This document shows, in pieces, positions 15,655-24,463 of a stretch of 64,000 nucleotides of DNA. This DNA is from Streptomyces griseoviridis (GTDB taxonomy: Bacteria; Actinomycetota; Actinomycetes; Streptomycetales; Streptomycetaceae). Position 1 is the stretch's first letter; every line of letters starts with the position of its first letter. The position numbers were made by a program, and so were the translations under genes. The stretch covers positions 3,376,001 through 3,440,000 of the forward strand of contig NZ_CP029078.1 in assembly GCF_005222485.1 (NCBI RefSeq). The letters are read 5' to 3'. The notes below the pieces were generated by a model that saw only the letters and a program-made list of their open reading frames with translations, was not told the DNA's origin and made no database searches.

Positions 15655-16566
15655 TCAGCGCGGGGACTCGGCCCTCTTCCGGGGGTGGAGCAGGCCCGCC
15701 CGCGCCGCTCTCCGCAGGTACACCCACGTCGGGATCGCGCAGACCAGGATCGCCACGAAGCTCGACTCCGGGCCGAACGCGCCGCCGGTCAGGGCGTCAG
15801 GGCCGGAGAGGACGCCGTGGACCAGGCCCGTCGGGGCGTCGTCGTTGCCGGAGACCGTGGTGCCGAACAGGCCGCTCTCCGCGAAGTTCCAGCCGAAGTG
15901 GATGCCGATCGGCAGCCACAGGGAGCGGGTGGCGGCGTAGACGGCGCCCAGCATCAGGCCGCCCTCCACCGCGATGGCCAGCGCGCCCCACACCGTGGCA
16001 CCGGGGTTGAGCAGGTGCAGGCCGCCGAAGAGGAGCGCGGAGATCGCCAACGCGCCCCGGGTTCCGGTGAGTTCCTCAAGGACCCGGAAGATCACACCGC
16101 GGAAGAGGAGTTCCTCGGTGACGGCGACGCCCGCCATGATGCCGAGCAGCGTCAGCACGCCCCCGACGGAGACCCCGCCCTCGGTCCCGTAGCCGCCGAA
16201 GAGGGCGATCACCGCGAGGGTCGCCGTGAAGAGGGCGAGGCCGATGACCGTGCCGGTGCGCAGTGAGCGGACGGCGGTCCCGGGGTCGAGTTCGGTGACC
16301 TGGCGCCCGTCGAGACGCCGTACGACCGCCGCGTAGACGCCCGCGCCGCCCAGCGCGATCACGGCGCCCGCCAGCAGCGACAGCACCGGGTTCGACCCCG
16401 CGACCGCCCGTGTCCCGGCCGACACCGCGAGGACGACGGCGATGACCAGCACCGGCGCGCCGAGCCGCACCCACCTCGGGTACTCCCGGCCCGATGCCTC
16501 GACCGGGGTCTGCGCGAACAGACCCTCGTAACGGATCCTCAGCGACTGCGCGCTCCCGAGCGACAT
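15655..16566 (-). CDS. CPBP-family intramembrane glutamic endopeptidase
   Basis: 303 aa with about eight membrane segments. The three family motifs are intact: EELLFRG (E151, E152, R156), FGGLH (F180, H184) and HFGWN (H223, N227). They define the ABI/CPBP (Rce1-like) intramembrane protease superfamily, which cleaves within membranes and is linked to protein maturation or peptide self-immunity. The start is the ATG at complement 16564-16566, with GGGAGG upstream. The 155-bp gap to the response-regulator gene suggests its own promoter. No bacteriocin-like gene is visible nearby. Confidence 0.88.
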   Translation of the reverse strand: MSLGSAQSLRIRYEGLFAQTPVEASGREYPRWVRLGAPVLVIAVVLAVSAGTRAVAGSNPVLSLLAGAVIALGGAGVYAAVVRRLDGRQVTELDPGTAVRSLRTGTVIGLALFTATLAVIALFGGYGTEGGVSVGGVLTLLGIMAGVAVTEELLFRGVIFRVLEELTGTRGALAISALLFGGLHLLNPGATVWGALAIAVEGGLMLGAVYAATRSLWLPIGIHFGWNFAESGLFGTTVSGNDDAPTGLVHGVLSGPDALTGGAFGPESSFVAILVCAIPTWVYLRRAARAGLLHPRKRAESPR

Positions 16567-16721
16567 GACGTGCGTCCTCCCTGACTTCCGCGGCGCCGGA
16601 CCTTCCGTGCCCCGCTTCGACACGGTGAACGCTACGAACGGGAGGCCGGGCGGCACGTCACCCCGGGGTGGACAGTCGGGTGGTCGGGTGTAGCTCGCAC
16701 GGGGGACACCGGCGGCGGTCG

Positions 16722-17408
16722 TCAGGGTGACGGGTCCCGTGCGGCCATCAGGCCCACCCGGTGGGCGAGGACGACGGCCTGGACGCGGTCGCGCAGGTCG
16801 AGCTTGGTGAGGATGCGCGAGACGTACGTCTTGACCGTCTCGCGGCTGAGCACGAGGCGGTCGGCGATCTCCGCGTTCGACAGGCCCTCCGCGATCAGCG
16901 TCAGCACCTCCGTCTCGCGCGGCGCGAGGGCCGACAACTCCCTTGGCAGGGCCGGGCCTCGGCTCTCCGGGCGGATCCGGTCGGCGAACCTGCCCACCAG
17001 CGCGCGGGTGACGGCGGGCGCGAGCAGCGACTCGCCCGCGGCCACCGTGCGGATGCCGGCGACCAGTTCGCGCGGCGGCGCGTCCTTCAGCAGGAAGCCG
17101 CTGGCGCCCGCCCGCAGCGCCTCGTACACGTACGCGTCGAGGTTGAACGTCGTGACGACCAGGATCTTCACCGGGTCGACGGCCTCGGGCCCGGCCAGCA
17201 GCCGGGTCGCCTCGATGCCGTCGAGGCGGGGCATCCTGATGTCCATCACCACGACGTCGGGGCGCAGTCGGCGGGCCGCCTCCACCGCCGCGAGGCCGTC
17301 GGCGGCCTCTCCGACGACGTCCAGGTCGGGCTGCGCGGAGAAGATGGTGACGTAGCCGGTGCGGACGAGTTCCTGGTCCTCGCAGACCAGCACCCTGATC
17401 GGGGTCAC
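16722..17408 (-). CDS. NarL/LuxR-type response regulator
   Basis: 228 aa. The receiver domain has the acidic pair E10-D11 and phospho-acceptor D56 (in VVVMDIRMP). The C-terminal LuxR helix-turn-helix reads LAPRETEVLTLIAEGLSNAEIADRL and continues to SRETVKTYVSRIL. It starts with a GTG overlapping the stop of the histidine kinase gene, so the two are co-expressed and surely partners. The target is not evident; the neighbouring CPBP protease gene downstream on the same strand is a candidate. Confidence 0.93.
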   Translation of the reverse strand: MTPIRVLVCEDQELVRTGYVTIFSAQPDLDVVGEAADGLAAVEAARRLRPDVVVMDIRMPRLDGIEATRLLAGPEAVDPVKILVVTTFNLDAYVYEALRAGASGFLLKDAPPRELVAGIRTVAAGESLLAPAVTRALVGRFADRIRPESRGPALPRELSALAPRETEVLTLIAEGLSNAEIADRLVLSRETVKTYVSRILTKLDLRDRVQAVVLAHRVGLMAARDPSP

Positions 17409-18772
17409 GCGCCGCCTCCCGCCGGGATGCGGGCCAGGACGGCGAAGCCGCCGTCGGCGGCGGCGCCCGCCCGCAGTTCGCCGCCGAACACGCCGACCCG
17501 CTCCCGCAGTCCGACGAGCCCGTGCCCGCCGCCGCGCACTGGCGCCCTCCTGGGCGCGGGCACGGCACCCCGCGCCGGGGCCGGTTCCGTCGTCACCTCG
17601 ACCTCGATCTCCTCGTGCCCGTACCGGACTTGGACGTGGGTGGGGTGGCCAGGCGCGTGTTTCAGCGCGTTGGTCAGGGCCTCCTGGACGACCCGGTACG
17701 CGGCCAGCTCCACGGCCGACGGCATCGGCCGCCGCTCACCGTGCTCGGTCAGCCGTACCGGCTGGCCGGCCGCCCTGGTGTGCGCGACGAGTTCACCGAG
17801 GGTGCCGGGCGACGGCGCGGGCGCGCGGTCGCCTTCCCGGCCCGCGCCGGACGCGTTCAGCACGCCCAGCAGATGCTGGAGGTCGGTCAGGGCCCGGCGT
17901 CCCGAGTCGCTGATCGCCTCCAGGCCGGTGGCGACCCGGTCGGGGGCGTCGGCGAGCACGAACTGGGCGGCGTCGGCCTGGACCACCATCGCGGTGACGT
18001 GGTGGGTGACGACGTCGTGCAACTCCCGTGCGATACGGGCCCGTTCACGCGCCATGGCGGCCTCGGCACCGGCCCGCCGCCGCCCCTCCTCGGCGGCCCG
18101 CCAGGACCGCACCGCCCGGCCTCCGGCCCAACAGCACGCCAGGACCGCGTAGATGAGGACGAAGTCGGAGATCCCCTGCGGTGAGCCACGCCCGTGCAGA
18201 CCGATCGCGAACAGCACGTACAGCACGGAGGCGACGACGACACCGACGCCGACGCCGACGACCGGCGGGGCGCCTTGCCCGCGAGCACCCTCACTGCGGG
18301 CGTCCTCCCCGCGAACGTCTCCCCCACGGATGCCTTTCCCATCGTCGCCGTCGCCGTGGTCGCCGTCGCCGTGCGCGCCCGCCGTTCCGGCCCCGCGGTC
18401 CCTCCAGGCGCCGTGCGCGCCGACGCCGTACAGCGCGACGTACAGGCCGACGCTGGCGAACGTCGCTGGGTAGCCCGCCAGTTCACGGATCGCGAACGCC
18501 GTCGCGATCACGGCGAGGCAGGCTCCCGGCCACCGTCGCCGTACCGTGAGCGGCAGCCACAGGACGGCCGTAAGCAGCAGTCCTGGCAGGTCGTAGGGGC
18601 GGGTCGGCAGGTCGCCGAACTCCGCGCCGACGGGGGCCGTGAGCGGCGCGAACACGACGGGGGCGAGCAGCACGGCGAGCACGCCGTCCCGCGTGCCGAC
18701 CCCGAGCGCGGCCCACCGCTCGCGGCCGATTCGCACACCACGCAGCGCGGTTGAAACGGTCGCCTCGAACAC
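17405..18772 (-). CDS. Sensor histidine kinase (HisKA_3, NarL-partner type)
   Basis: 455 aa. The N-terminal half has four to six hydrophobic helices and a long charged Gly/Asp/Lys-rich loop (encoded around 18270-18400) before a final helix pair. The dimerisation segment ERARIARELHDVVTHH holds the phosphorylated histidine. The ATPase domain ends in GHGLVGLRERVGVFGGEL (split here as GHGLVGLRER and VGVFGGEL). This is the class that pairs with NarL-type regulators. The loop is poor in order and probably not conserved. Start GTG 18772 is the first possible; signal sensed unknown. Confidence 0.9.
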   Translation of the reverse strand: MFEATVSTALRGVRIGRERWAALGVGTRDGVLAVLLAPVVFAPLTAPVGAEFGDLPTRPYDLPGLLLTAVLWLPLTVRRRWPGACLAVIATAFAIRELAGYPATFASVGLYVALYGVGAHGAWRDRGAGTAGAHGDGDHGDGDDGKGIRGGDVRGEDARSEGARGQGAPPVVGVGVGVVVASVLYVLFAIGLHGRGSPQGISDFVLIYAVLACCWAGGRAVRSWRAAEEGRRRAGAEAAMARERARIARELHDVVTHHVTAMVVQADAAQFVLADAPDRVATGLEAISDSGRRALTDLQHLLGVLNASGAGREGDRAPAPSPGTLGELVAHTRAAGQPVRLTEHGERRPMPSAVELAAYRVVQEALTNALKHAPGHPTHVQVRYGHEEIEVEVTTEPAPARGAVPAPRRAPVRGGGHGLVGLRERVGVFGGELRAGAAADGGFAVLARIPAGGGA

Positions 18773-18892
18773 GGGGGCGAGCTTAGCGCCCAGGGCCTGC
18801 GTCGATCGCGGAGCTGGTCACGGAGGTCGTCGAGCGCGTCGTCCGGCGGGTGTGATGCGAGCCGGGTGCGATGAACCCGAGCCAGTTGTAGG

Positions 18893-19657
18893 TCAGTTGG
18901 GCTGGGGCGTGTCCAGGTCGCGGGTGGCCAGGAGGAGCAGGGCGACTGCCGGTAGCCACAGGACGATCACACCCAGGGGGCCCGTCCAGACGCCGAAGAG
19001 GCCGGCGGGGACGGCGAGCAGGGCCGCGCCCGCGGCCTGGACGCCGCGCAGCAGGAGCCTCGGTGGGACGCCCTCGGTGGCGAAGGCGCGGGCGCGGGCC
19101 ACGGCCGACTGGCCCGCGCGGAAGGCGAACAGGCCCAGCGCGGCCAGGGCGAGCGAGCCCGCCGTGGTGAACAGGGAACGGCCCTCGGGGGTGTCGTCGG
19201 TGGACTGGGTGACGCCGTCCTTGGTGACGGCGGGCGCGTAGTCGCGCCAGCGGGTGACGACGACCTCGTCGCCCGCGCGGAGATGGCGCAGCAGCGGGTC
19301 GGCGCCGCCCATCGGCAGGCTGCGGGGCGCCGCGGGGGCGCCGGTGAGGTGCAGGTCGTAGCGCGGGTTCTTGGGGTGGTCGCGGATCTCGGTGCCGCTG
19401 ACGGTGGCGGTCACCGGGCGCAGGCAGTCGTCCAGGGTGGCGACACCGCAGGGCAGCGCGGAGCGGAACGCCCGCTCCTCGGCGACCGACGCGGGCACCA
19501 CGGCGAGCCCGACCCCGGCGGCGGCCAGCAGCACCGCCCCGAGCAGCACGGCGCAGACGCCCCAGCCGCGGTGCCAGAGAACCCGCCCGCGCGGCGCGGG
19601 CGCCGCCGGCGTCCTCGCGGCCTCGTCCCGTCCCACCGGCCGGTCCTCGGGTTCCAT
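18893..19657 (-). CDS. Membrane protein of unknown function
   Basis: 254 aa. One hydrophobic segment lies near residues 30-50. A ~110-residue extracytoplasmic region follows, with two cysteines (PCGVATLDDC). Three more segments lie in the C-terminal half (SLFTTAGSLALAALGLF, then GVQAAGAALLAVPAGLFGVW and VIVLWLPAVALLLL). I do not recognise the family; this arrangement occurs in many Streptomyces membrane proteins annotated as hypothetical. The chosen start is ATG 19657, after GAGGGGCGGGGGAG. It is transcribed toward the histidine kinase gene but is separated from it by 120 bp. Confidence 0.7.
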   Translation of the reverse strand: MEPEDRPVGRDEAARTPAAPAPRGRVLWHRGWGVCAVLLGAVLLAAAGVGLAVVPASVAEERAFRSALPCGVATLDDCLRPVTATVSGTEIRDHPKNPRYDLHLTGAPAAPRSLPMGGADPLLRHLRAGDEVVVTRWRDYAPAVTKDGVTQSTDDTPEGRSLFTTAGSLALAALGLFAFRAGQSAVARARAFATEGVPPRLLLRGVQAAGAALLAVPAGLFGVWTGPLGVIVLWLPAVALLLLATRDLDTPQPN

Positions 19658-19852
19658 CTCCCCCGCCCCTCTCGGTCGCCCCGCCGCCATTGAGCCACAG
19701 GCGCCCCCATGACCGCCAAACCTTGCCCACCCTGGGGTGACTTCCCCGCCCCTTGCGGGTGTCCGGCGTTCCGACGATGACTTTTGGTACGACGATCGGT
19801 CTGGAGAGGGTGAGCGTCCGCTGGGGCGCCCCGATACCGAGGAGTGGTTGTC

Positions 19853-20446
19853 ATGCGGGTCGTGGTCAGTGAGTTCATGAGTCTCGACGGGGTCGTGCAG
19901 GCGCCCGGCGGTCCCGAGGAGGACACCGACGGCGGGTTCGCGCACGGCGGCTGGTCGCACCCGTACTTCGACCCGGAGGTCGTCGGCGGGGCGTTCGCCG
20001 CCGGTCTCCAGCAGGCGAGCGCGCTGCTGTACGGGCGTCGCACCTATCTGACGATGGCGGCGGCCTGGCCCGAGCGGGCCGGTGACCCGTTCGCCGATCT
20101 GCTGAACGGGCTGCCGAAGTACGTCGTCACGGACACGCTCGGCGACGCCGAGCTGACCTGGCAGAACACCACCCGGATCGCGGGCGGCGAGGCGCTCGCG
20201 CGGATCCGGGAGCTGCGCGCGGCCGAGGGCGGCGACCTCGCGATGATGGGCAGCCCCACCCTGGTGCGCGCCCTGCTCGCGGCGGGGCTCGTCGACGAGC
20301 TCCAGCTGATCGTGATGCCCGTGCTGCTCGGCGGCGGCAAGTCGATCTTCCCTACGGACGGGACGAAGCGCCCGTTCGACCTCGTCTCGACGACCACGGG
20401 GAAGACGGGCGTCCAGGTCTGCGTCTACCGGCCCGCGGCCGACTGA
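19853..20446 (+). CDS. Dihydrofolate reductase-family protein (RibD C-terminal-like)
   Basis: 197 aa. The opening VVVSEFMSLDGVVQAPGG is the usual start of this DHFR/RibD-C-like family. The LLYGRRTY segment and the GDLAMMGSPTLVRALLAAGLVDEL stretch (given as GDLAMMGSPTLVRALL and AAGLVDEL), followed by LLGGGKSIF, form the NADPH-binding Rossmann-like part. Substrates of these stand-alone proteins are mostly unknown; a flavin or pterin reductase role is guessed by homology. The ATG at 19853 is preferred because GAGGAG lies 9 bp upstream; the GTG at 19844 abuts it. Confidence 0.87.
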   Translation: MRVVVSEFMSLDGVVQAPGGPEEDTDGGFAHGGWSHPYFDPEVVGGAFAAGLQQASALLYGRRTYLTMAAAWPERAGDPFADLLNGLPKYVVTDTLGDAELTWQNTTRIAGGEALARIRELRAAEGGDLAMMGSPTLVRALLAAGLVDELQLIVMPVLLGGGKSIFPTDGTKRPFDLVSTTTGKTGVQVCVYRPAAD

Positions 20447-20564
20447 GCGGACGCGCGCGGGGACGGGACGGGATGAAAAAAAGGGGGAGGGAAAGAGGAG
20501 AGGGGAGGGGCGTCGTCGGCATGGACGGGCGGCGCCCTTCGTCCTAGGCTCGGGCCCGCCACAT

Positions 20565-20581
20565 CTCTGACTGAGTCAGAG
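20565..20581. promoter_or_regulatory. Candidate MarR operator
   Basis: CTCTGAC-TGA-GTCAGAG is a perfect 7-bp inverted repeat about 30 bp before the start of the MarR-GNAT gene. It fits a MarR dimer site for autoregulation. Confidence 0.6.
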
Positions 20582-20610
20582 GTTTCCCTCCGGATCATCG
20601 GGGCCGCACC

Positions 20611-21552
20611 ATGACCGTCCAGGACATCCGCGACGTCCGCGCCTTCAACCGCTTCTACACGAACGTCATCGGCGCACTCGACTACAGCCGTCACCTCTAC
20701 GCGCCCTACACCCTCACCGAGTCCCGGGTGCTGTACGAACTCGCGCACGCCCCGCGCACCGACGCCGCCGACCTGCGCACCGAACTCTCCCTGGACGCCG
20801 GGTACTTGAGCCGCATCCTCAACAAGTTCGAGGAGGACGGACTGATCGAGAGGTCCGCCTCCGCGACCGACCCGAGACGCCGCCGCGTCACCCTCACCGA
20901 CCGCGGCCGCGAGACCGCCGCGCTGCTCGCCGAACGCGCCGACCGGTCCGTCGGCGAACTGCTCGCCGGGGTGCCCGCCGCCGACAGGACCCGGCTCACA
21001 CAGGCGCTGCGCACCGTCAGGGAGATCCTCTCCGCGGGCCGGCCGCCGCGCCCCGAGGACGTCGTGCTGCGCGAGCCGCGCCCCGGCGACCTCGGCTGGA
21101 TCGTGCAGCGCAACGCCGCCCTGTACGCGGCCGAGTACGGGTTCAACGCCGACTACGAGGGCCTCGTCGCCCGGATCGTCGCCGACTTCGGGCAGGACCA
21201 CGACCCGCACCTGGAGCGGGTGTGGATCGCCGAACTCGACGGGCGCCCGATGGGCTGCGTGATGTGCGTGCGCGACGACGCGCCCGGCAGCGCCCGGCTG
21301 CGGCTGCTGCTGGTCGAACCCGAGGCGCGCGGGCTCGGCATCGGCGACCGGCTGGTCGGCGCGGTCGTCGACTTCGCGCGCGGGGCCGGCTACCGGGACG
21401 TCGTGCTGTGGACCAACGACGTCCTGACCGCCGCCCGCCGCCTCTACCAGCGGCACGGGTTCGCGCTCACCGCGGAGCGGGCGCACCGCTCGTTCGGAAA
21501 GGACCTGAACGGCCAGGACTGGCGCCTGGACCTGCACCGCACCCCCGAGTGA
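20611..21552 (+). CDS. MarR-family regulator fused to GNAT acetyltransferase
   Basis: 313 aa. Residues ~1-145 are a MarR winged helix (SLDAGYLSRILNKFEEDGLI recognition region, then RRRRVTLTDRG wing). Residues ~155-313 are a GNAT domain with the acetyl-CoA motif EARGLGIGDRLVGAVVDFA and the C-terminal LYQRHGF. The fusion is a known actinobacterial/proteobacterial architecture in which one polypeptide may both sense and acetylate a ligand. A perfect inverted repeat upstream suggests autoregulation. Only 11 bp separate it from the following isomerase gene, which may therefore be co-transcribed. Confidence 0.92.
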   Translation: MTVQDIRDVRAFNRFYTNVIGALDYSRHLYAPYTLTESRVLYELAHAPRTDAADLRTELSLDAGYLSRILNKFEEDGLIERSASATDPRRRRVTLTDRGRETAALLAERADRSVGELLAGVPAADRTRLTQALRTVREILSAGRPPRPEDVVLREPRPGDLGWIVQRNAALYAAEYGFNADYEGLVARIVADFGQDHDPHLERVWIAELDGRPMGCVMCVRDDAPGSARLRLLLVEPEARGLGIGDRLVGAVVDFARGAGYRDVVLWTNDVLTAARRLYQRHGFALTAERAHRSFGKDLNGQDWRLDLHRTPE

Positions 21553-21563
21553 CAGTAGGAATC

Positions 21564-22364
21564 ATGAAACTGGCCTTCTCCACCCTCGGCGTACCAGGAC
21601 TCCCCGTCCCGGACGTGATCCGGCTCGCGACCGCCCACGGCTACCACGGCGTGGAACTCCGCGCCCACCCGGAGGAGCCCGTCAACCCCGGCCTCGACCT
21701 GGCCCGGCGGACCGAGGTGGCCGACCGGTTCAGGACGGCCGGCATCGAGGTGCTCGGCGTCGCCGGATACCCGCGGGTGGCCGCGCCCGGCGACGACGGG
21801 CCGGTGATCGAGGAGATCCGCCGGCTCGTCGACCTCGCCCACGACCTCGGCGCCCGCTACGTACGGGTCTTCCCCGGCGCAGGACGCGAGGAGACCCGGG
21901 AGCGGGCCGACGCCACCGCCGCCCGGCGGCTCGGCACCGCCGCCGAGTACGCCGCCGACCACGACGTCCGGGTCCTCCTGGAGACCCACGACTCGCACCG
22001 CGCCGCCGCCGACGCGATCCGCGTCCTCGGCCGGGTCGGGCACCGCAACGCCGGGGCGCTCTGGGACGTCATGCACACCTGGCTGGCCGGCGAGCAGCCC
22101 GCCGAGTCGTACGCGGCGCTCGCGCCGTTCCTCGGCTATGTGCAGGTCAAGGACATCGCGTCCGCCGAGGACACGACCCCGCTCGCGCTCGGCGCGGGCG
22201 TGCTGCCGCTCGCCGAGTGCGTGGAGGTGCTGTCCCGGCACGGCTGGGACGGCTGGCTCTGCTGGGAGTACGAGAAACGCTGGTACGAGCGGGCGGCACC
22301 GCTGCCCGAACTGCTGGCGGCGGGACGCGACGAGCTGTCGAGGCTCCTCAACGAATCGGCGTGA
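21564..22364 (+). CDS. Sugar phosphate isomerase/epimerase (TIM barrel)
   Basis: 266-aa xylose-isomerase-like TIM barrel. Metal-ligand strands are visible: VRVLLETHDSH (Glu), GALWDVMHTW (Asp, His), GYVQVKDIAS (Lys, Asp) and LCWEYEKRW (Glu). The ATG follows 11 bp after the MarR-GNAT stop, with GTAGGA upstream. The substrate is not readable. Its 3' end overlaps that of the convergent EamA-family gene by 17 bp. Confidence 0.87.
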   Translation: MKLAFSTLGVPGLPVPDVIRLATAHGYHGVELRAHPEEPVNPGLDLARRTEVADRFRTAGIEVLGVAGYPRVAAPGDDGPVIEEIRRLVDLAHDLGARYVRVFPGAGREETRERADATAARRLGTAAEYAADHDVRVLLETHDSHRAAADAIRVLGRVGHRNAGALWDVMHTWLAGEQPAESYAALAPFLGYVQVKDIASAEDTTPLALGAGVLPLAECVEVLSRHGWDGWLCWEYEKRWYERAAPLPELLAAGRDELSRLLNESA

Positions 22365-23262
22365 CGGCCGGCGCGAGCCTCCCGCGCCCCACCCCGCGTC
22401 CCCTTCCGCGTCGCGAGGGCAGGGACGCCAGTGCCACCCCGCCCACCAGCAGGGCCGCCGCGCACCAGCGCGCCGGGGTCACCCCCTCGCCCAGGAACAG
22501 GGCGGCCGACGACATGCCGAAGACCGGGACCAGCAGCGAGAACGGCGCGACCGTCGACGCCGGGTGGCGGCGCAGCAGCCACCCCCACGCCCCGAACCCG
22601 AAGACCGTCGTCACCCACGCCACGTAGACGACGGTGCCGGCGCCCTGCCAGTCGAGCGCGGCCAGCGCCTCGCGGTCCCGGGACGGGCCTTCCACCAGGA
22701 GCGAGAGCGCCAACAGCGGCAGGATAGGGACCGTGCTGACCCAGACCATGAAGTTCAGGGCGTCGGGCGGGGCGGCCCTGCGGGTCAGTACGTTCGACAC
22801 CCCCCAGCAGGCCGCCGCCGCGACGACCAGCGCGAAGGCGCCCAGCGGCCCCGCGGCGCCCTCCTCGACGGCGGCCGTGCCGATCCCGGCCAGCGCCACC
22901 AGCATGCCCAGCAGCCGCACCCGGGCCGGGCGTTCACCGAGCACGGCGAACGCGACGACGGCCGTGAACACCGCCTGGATCTGGAGCACGAGCGAGGACA
23001 GACCGGCCGGCATGCCCGCGCTCATCCCGACGAACAGCAGCCCGAACTTGGCGACCCCGAGGGCCAGCCCGACCGACACGATCCACGTCCACGCCACCTT
23101 CGGGCGCCCCACGAGGAAGACCGCGGGCAGCGCCGCCACCAGAAAGCGCAGGGCGGAGAAGAGGAGCGGCGGGAAGTGGCCGAGGCCGACCTCGATGACG
23201 GTGAAGTTGACGCCCCAGACCGCCGTCACGAGGACGGCGAGGGCCACATGTGCGGGTCGCAT
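22348..23262 (-). CDS. EamA/DMT-superfamily transporter
   Basis: 304 aa with ten hydrophobic helices in two EamA repeats. Examples are VTAVWGVNFTVIEVGL at the start of the first and AAAACWGVSNVLTRRA at the start of the second, each with the conserved Trp-Gly. It is probably an exporter of a metabolite or amino acid. A basic tail ends the protein. ATG 23262 was chosen; an in-frame GTG at 23283 is possible and neither has a strong ribosome site. The divergent LysR-type gene probably controls it. Confidence 0.88.
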   Translation of the reverse strand: MRPAHVALAVLVTAVWGVNFTVIEVGLGHFPPLLFSALRFLVAALPAVFLVGRPKVAWTWIVSVGLALGVAKFGLLFVGMSAGMPAGLSSLVLQIQAVFTAVVAFAVLGERPARVRLLGMLVALAGIGTAAVEEGAAGPLGAFALVVAAAACWGVSNVLTRRAAPPDALNFMVWVSTVPILPLLALSLLVEGPSRDREALAALDWQGAGTVVYVAWVTTVFGFGAWGWLLRRHPASTVAPFSLLVPVFGMSSAALFLGEGVTPARWCAAALLVGGVALASLPSRRGRGRGVGRGRLAPAVTPIR

Positions 23263-23350
23263 GCGTCGAGGATCACGCCCCACGACCGTGAAGCACCAGC
23301 GATGATTACTGCACGGTCGGATGTAGCGTTACTGAAGAATCGGGGCCCTG

Positions 23351-24289
23351 ATGCTGGATCTCCACCGCCTGCGGGCCCTGCACGCCGTCTCCGTGCACGG
23401 CACCGTCGGCGCCGCCGCCACCGCCCTCGGCTACACCCCCTCCGCCGTCTCCCAACAGATCACCAAGCTGGAACGGGAGACCAGGACCGTCCTGCTCGAA
23501 CGCGCCGGACGCGGGGTGCGGCTCACCCCCGAGGCGCGTCAACTCGTCGCGACGGCGCAGGAGTTGCTGGCGATCATGGAGCGCGCGGAGACCCAGCTTG
23601 AGGAACGGCGCGGGGTGCCGTCGGGGCGGCTGACCATCGCCGCGTTCCCGTCCAGCGCACGCGGACTGCTGCCCGCCGTCCTCGCCGACCTCGCCGTACG
23701 GCACCCCGCCCTCGACGCCCGGCTCACCGAGGTCGACCCGCACCTCTCCGTCGACCTCGTCGCCCGGGGCGCGGTGGACCTCGCCGTCGCCCACGACTGG
23801 GACATCGCGCCGCTGCCGACCCCGGCCGGCGTCGAACAAGCCGTGATCGGCGACGACCACTGCACCCTGCTGGTGCCCGAAGGACACGCCTTCGCCGGAC
23901 GGGAATCCGTGCGGCGCGAGGAGTTGGGCGGACAACGATGGGTGTGCCAGCCGCCCGGCCGGGTCTGCCACGACTGGCTGATGCGGACCCTGCGCGCCGC
24001 CGGACACGAGCCGGACGTCGTCCACCAGGCCGACGAGAACCCCACCCAGGTCGCGCTGGTCGCCGCGGGGCTCGGCATCTCCCTGATGCCACGGCTCGGG
24101 CGCGGCCCGCTGCCCGCGGGGGTCGCGGAGGTACGGCTCGAACCGACACCTGTGCGGCGCCTGTACGCGCTGTGGCGCAGCGGGGCGGCGCGGCGGCCTG
24201 CGATCGCCGAGACGGTGGGTGCGCTGCGGTCGCACTGGGAACGGGGGGTTCGCCCACCCACCCGCCTGGCGCTGCCCGTCGACCCGTGA
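23351..24289 (+). CDS. LysR-family transcriptional regulator
   Basis: 312 aa. The N-terminal winged helix has AAATALGYTPSAVSQQITKLE and a GVRLTPEA wing. The C-terminal effector domain begins GRLTIAAFPSSARGLLP. LysR regulators usually act on the divergent neighbour, here the EamA exporter, whose start is only about 90 bp away. A T-N11-A-like box is not clear in the gap. A small effector bound between the two lobes is assumed from the family. Confidence 0.9.
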   Translation: MLDLHRLRALHAVSVHGTVGAAATALGYTPSAVSQQITKLERETRTVLLERAGRGVRLTPEARQLVATAQELLAIMERAETQLEERRGVPSGRLTIAAFPSSARGLLPAVLADLAVRHPALDARLTEVDPHLSVDLVARGAVDLAVAHDWDIAPLPTPAGVEQAVIGDDHCTLLVPEGHAFAGRESVRREELGGQRWVCQPPGRVCHDWLMRTLRAAGHEPDVVHQADENPTQVALVAAGLGISLMPRLGRGPLPAGVAEVRLEPTPVRRLYALWRSGAARRPAIAETVGALRSHWERGVRPPTRLALPVDP

Positions 24290-24385
24290 CCGCCGCCCCA
24301 CCGGGGCCGCCGGTATGCCGCCACCGGCGTGCCCCTGGGCAACGGCGCCGGTGGCGGCTCCCCGCTGGGTACCGTGCGCACTCCC

Positions 24386-24433
24386 TTGACTGGCGGAAAC
24401 TTCCCCGTTACTGCTGTCCGCACGGAAGTTTCC
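24386..24433 (+). promoter_or_regulatory. Promoter with paired GGAAACTTCC / GGAAGTTTCC operator
   Basis: TTGACT (24386-24391) followed 17 bp later by TACTGC could be a promoter for the GH3 gene. GGAAACTTCC (24395-24404) lies within it and its exact reverse complement GGAAGTTTCC (24424-24433) 19 bp further on, so two half-palindromic sites flank the expected transcription start. This suggests repression by a sugar-responsive regulator not encoded next door. Confidence 0.55.
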
Positions 24434-24463
24434 TTCAGTGGATCATCTCCGGAAGGAGCGCAC

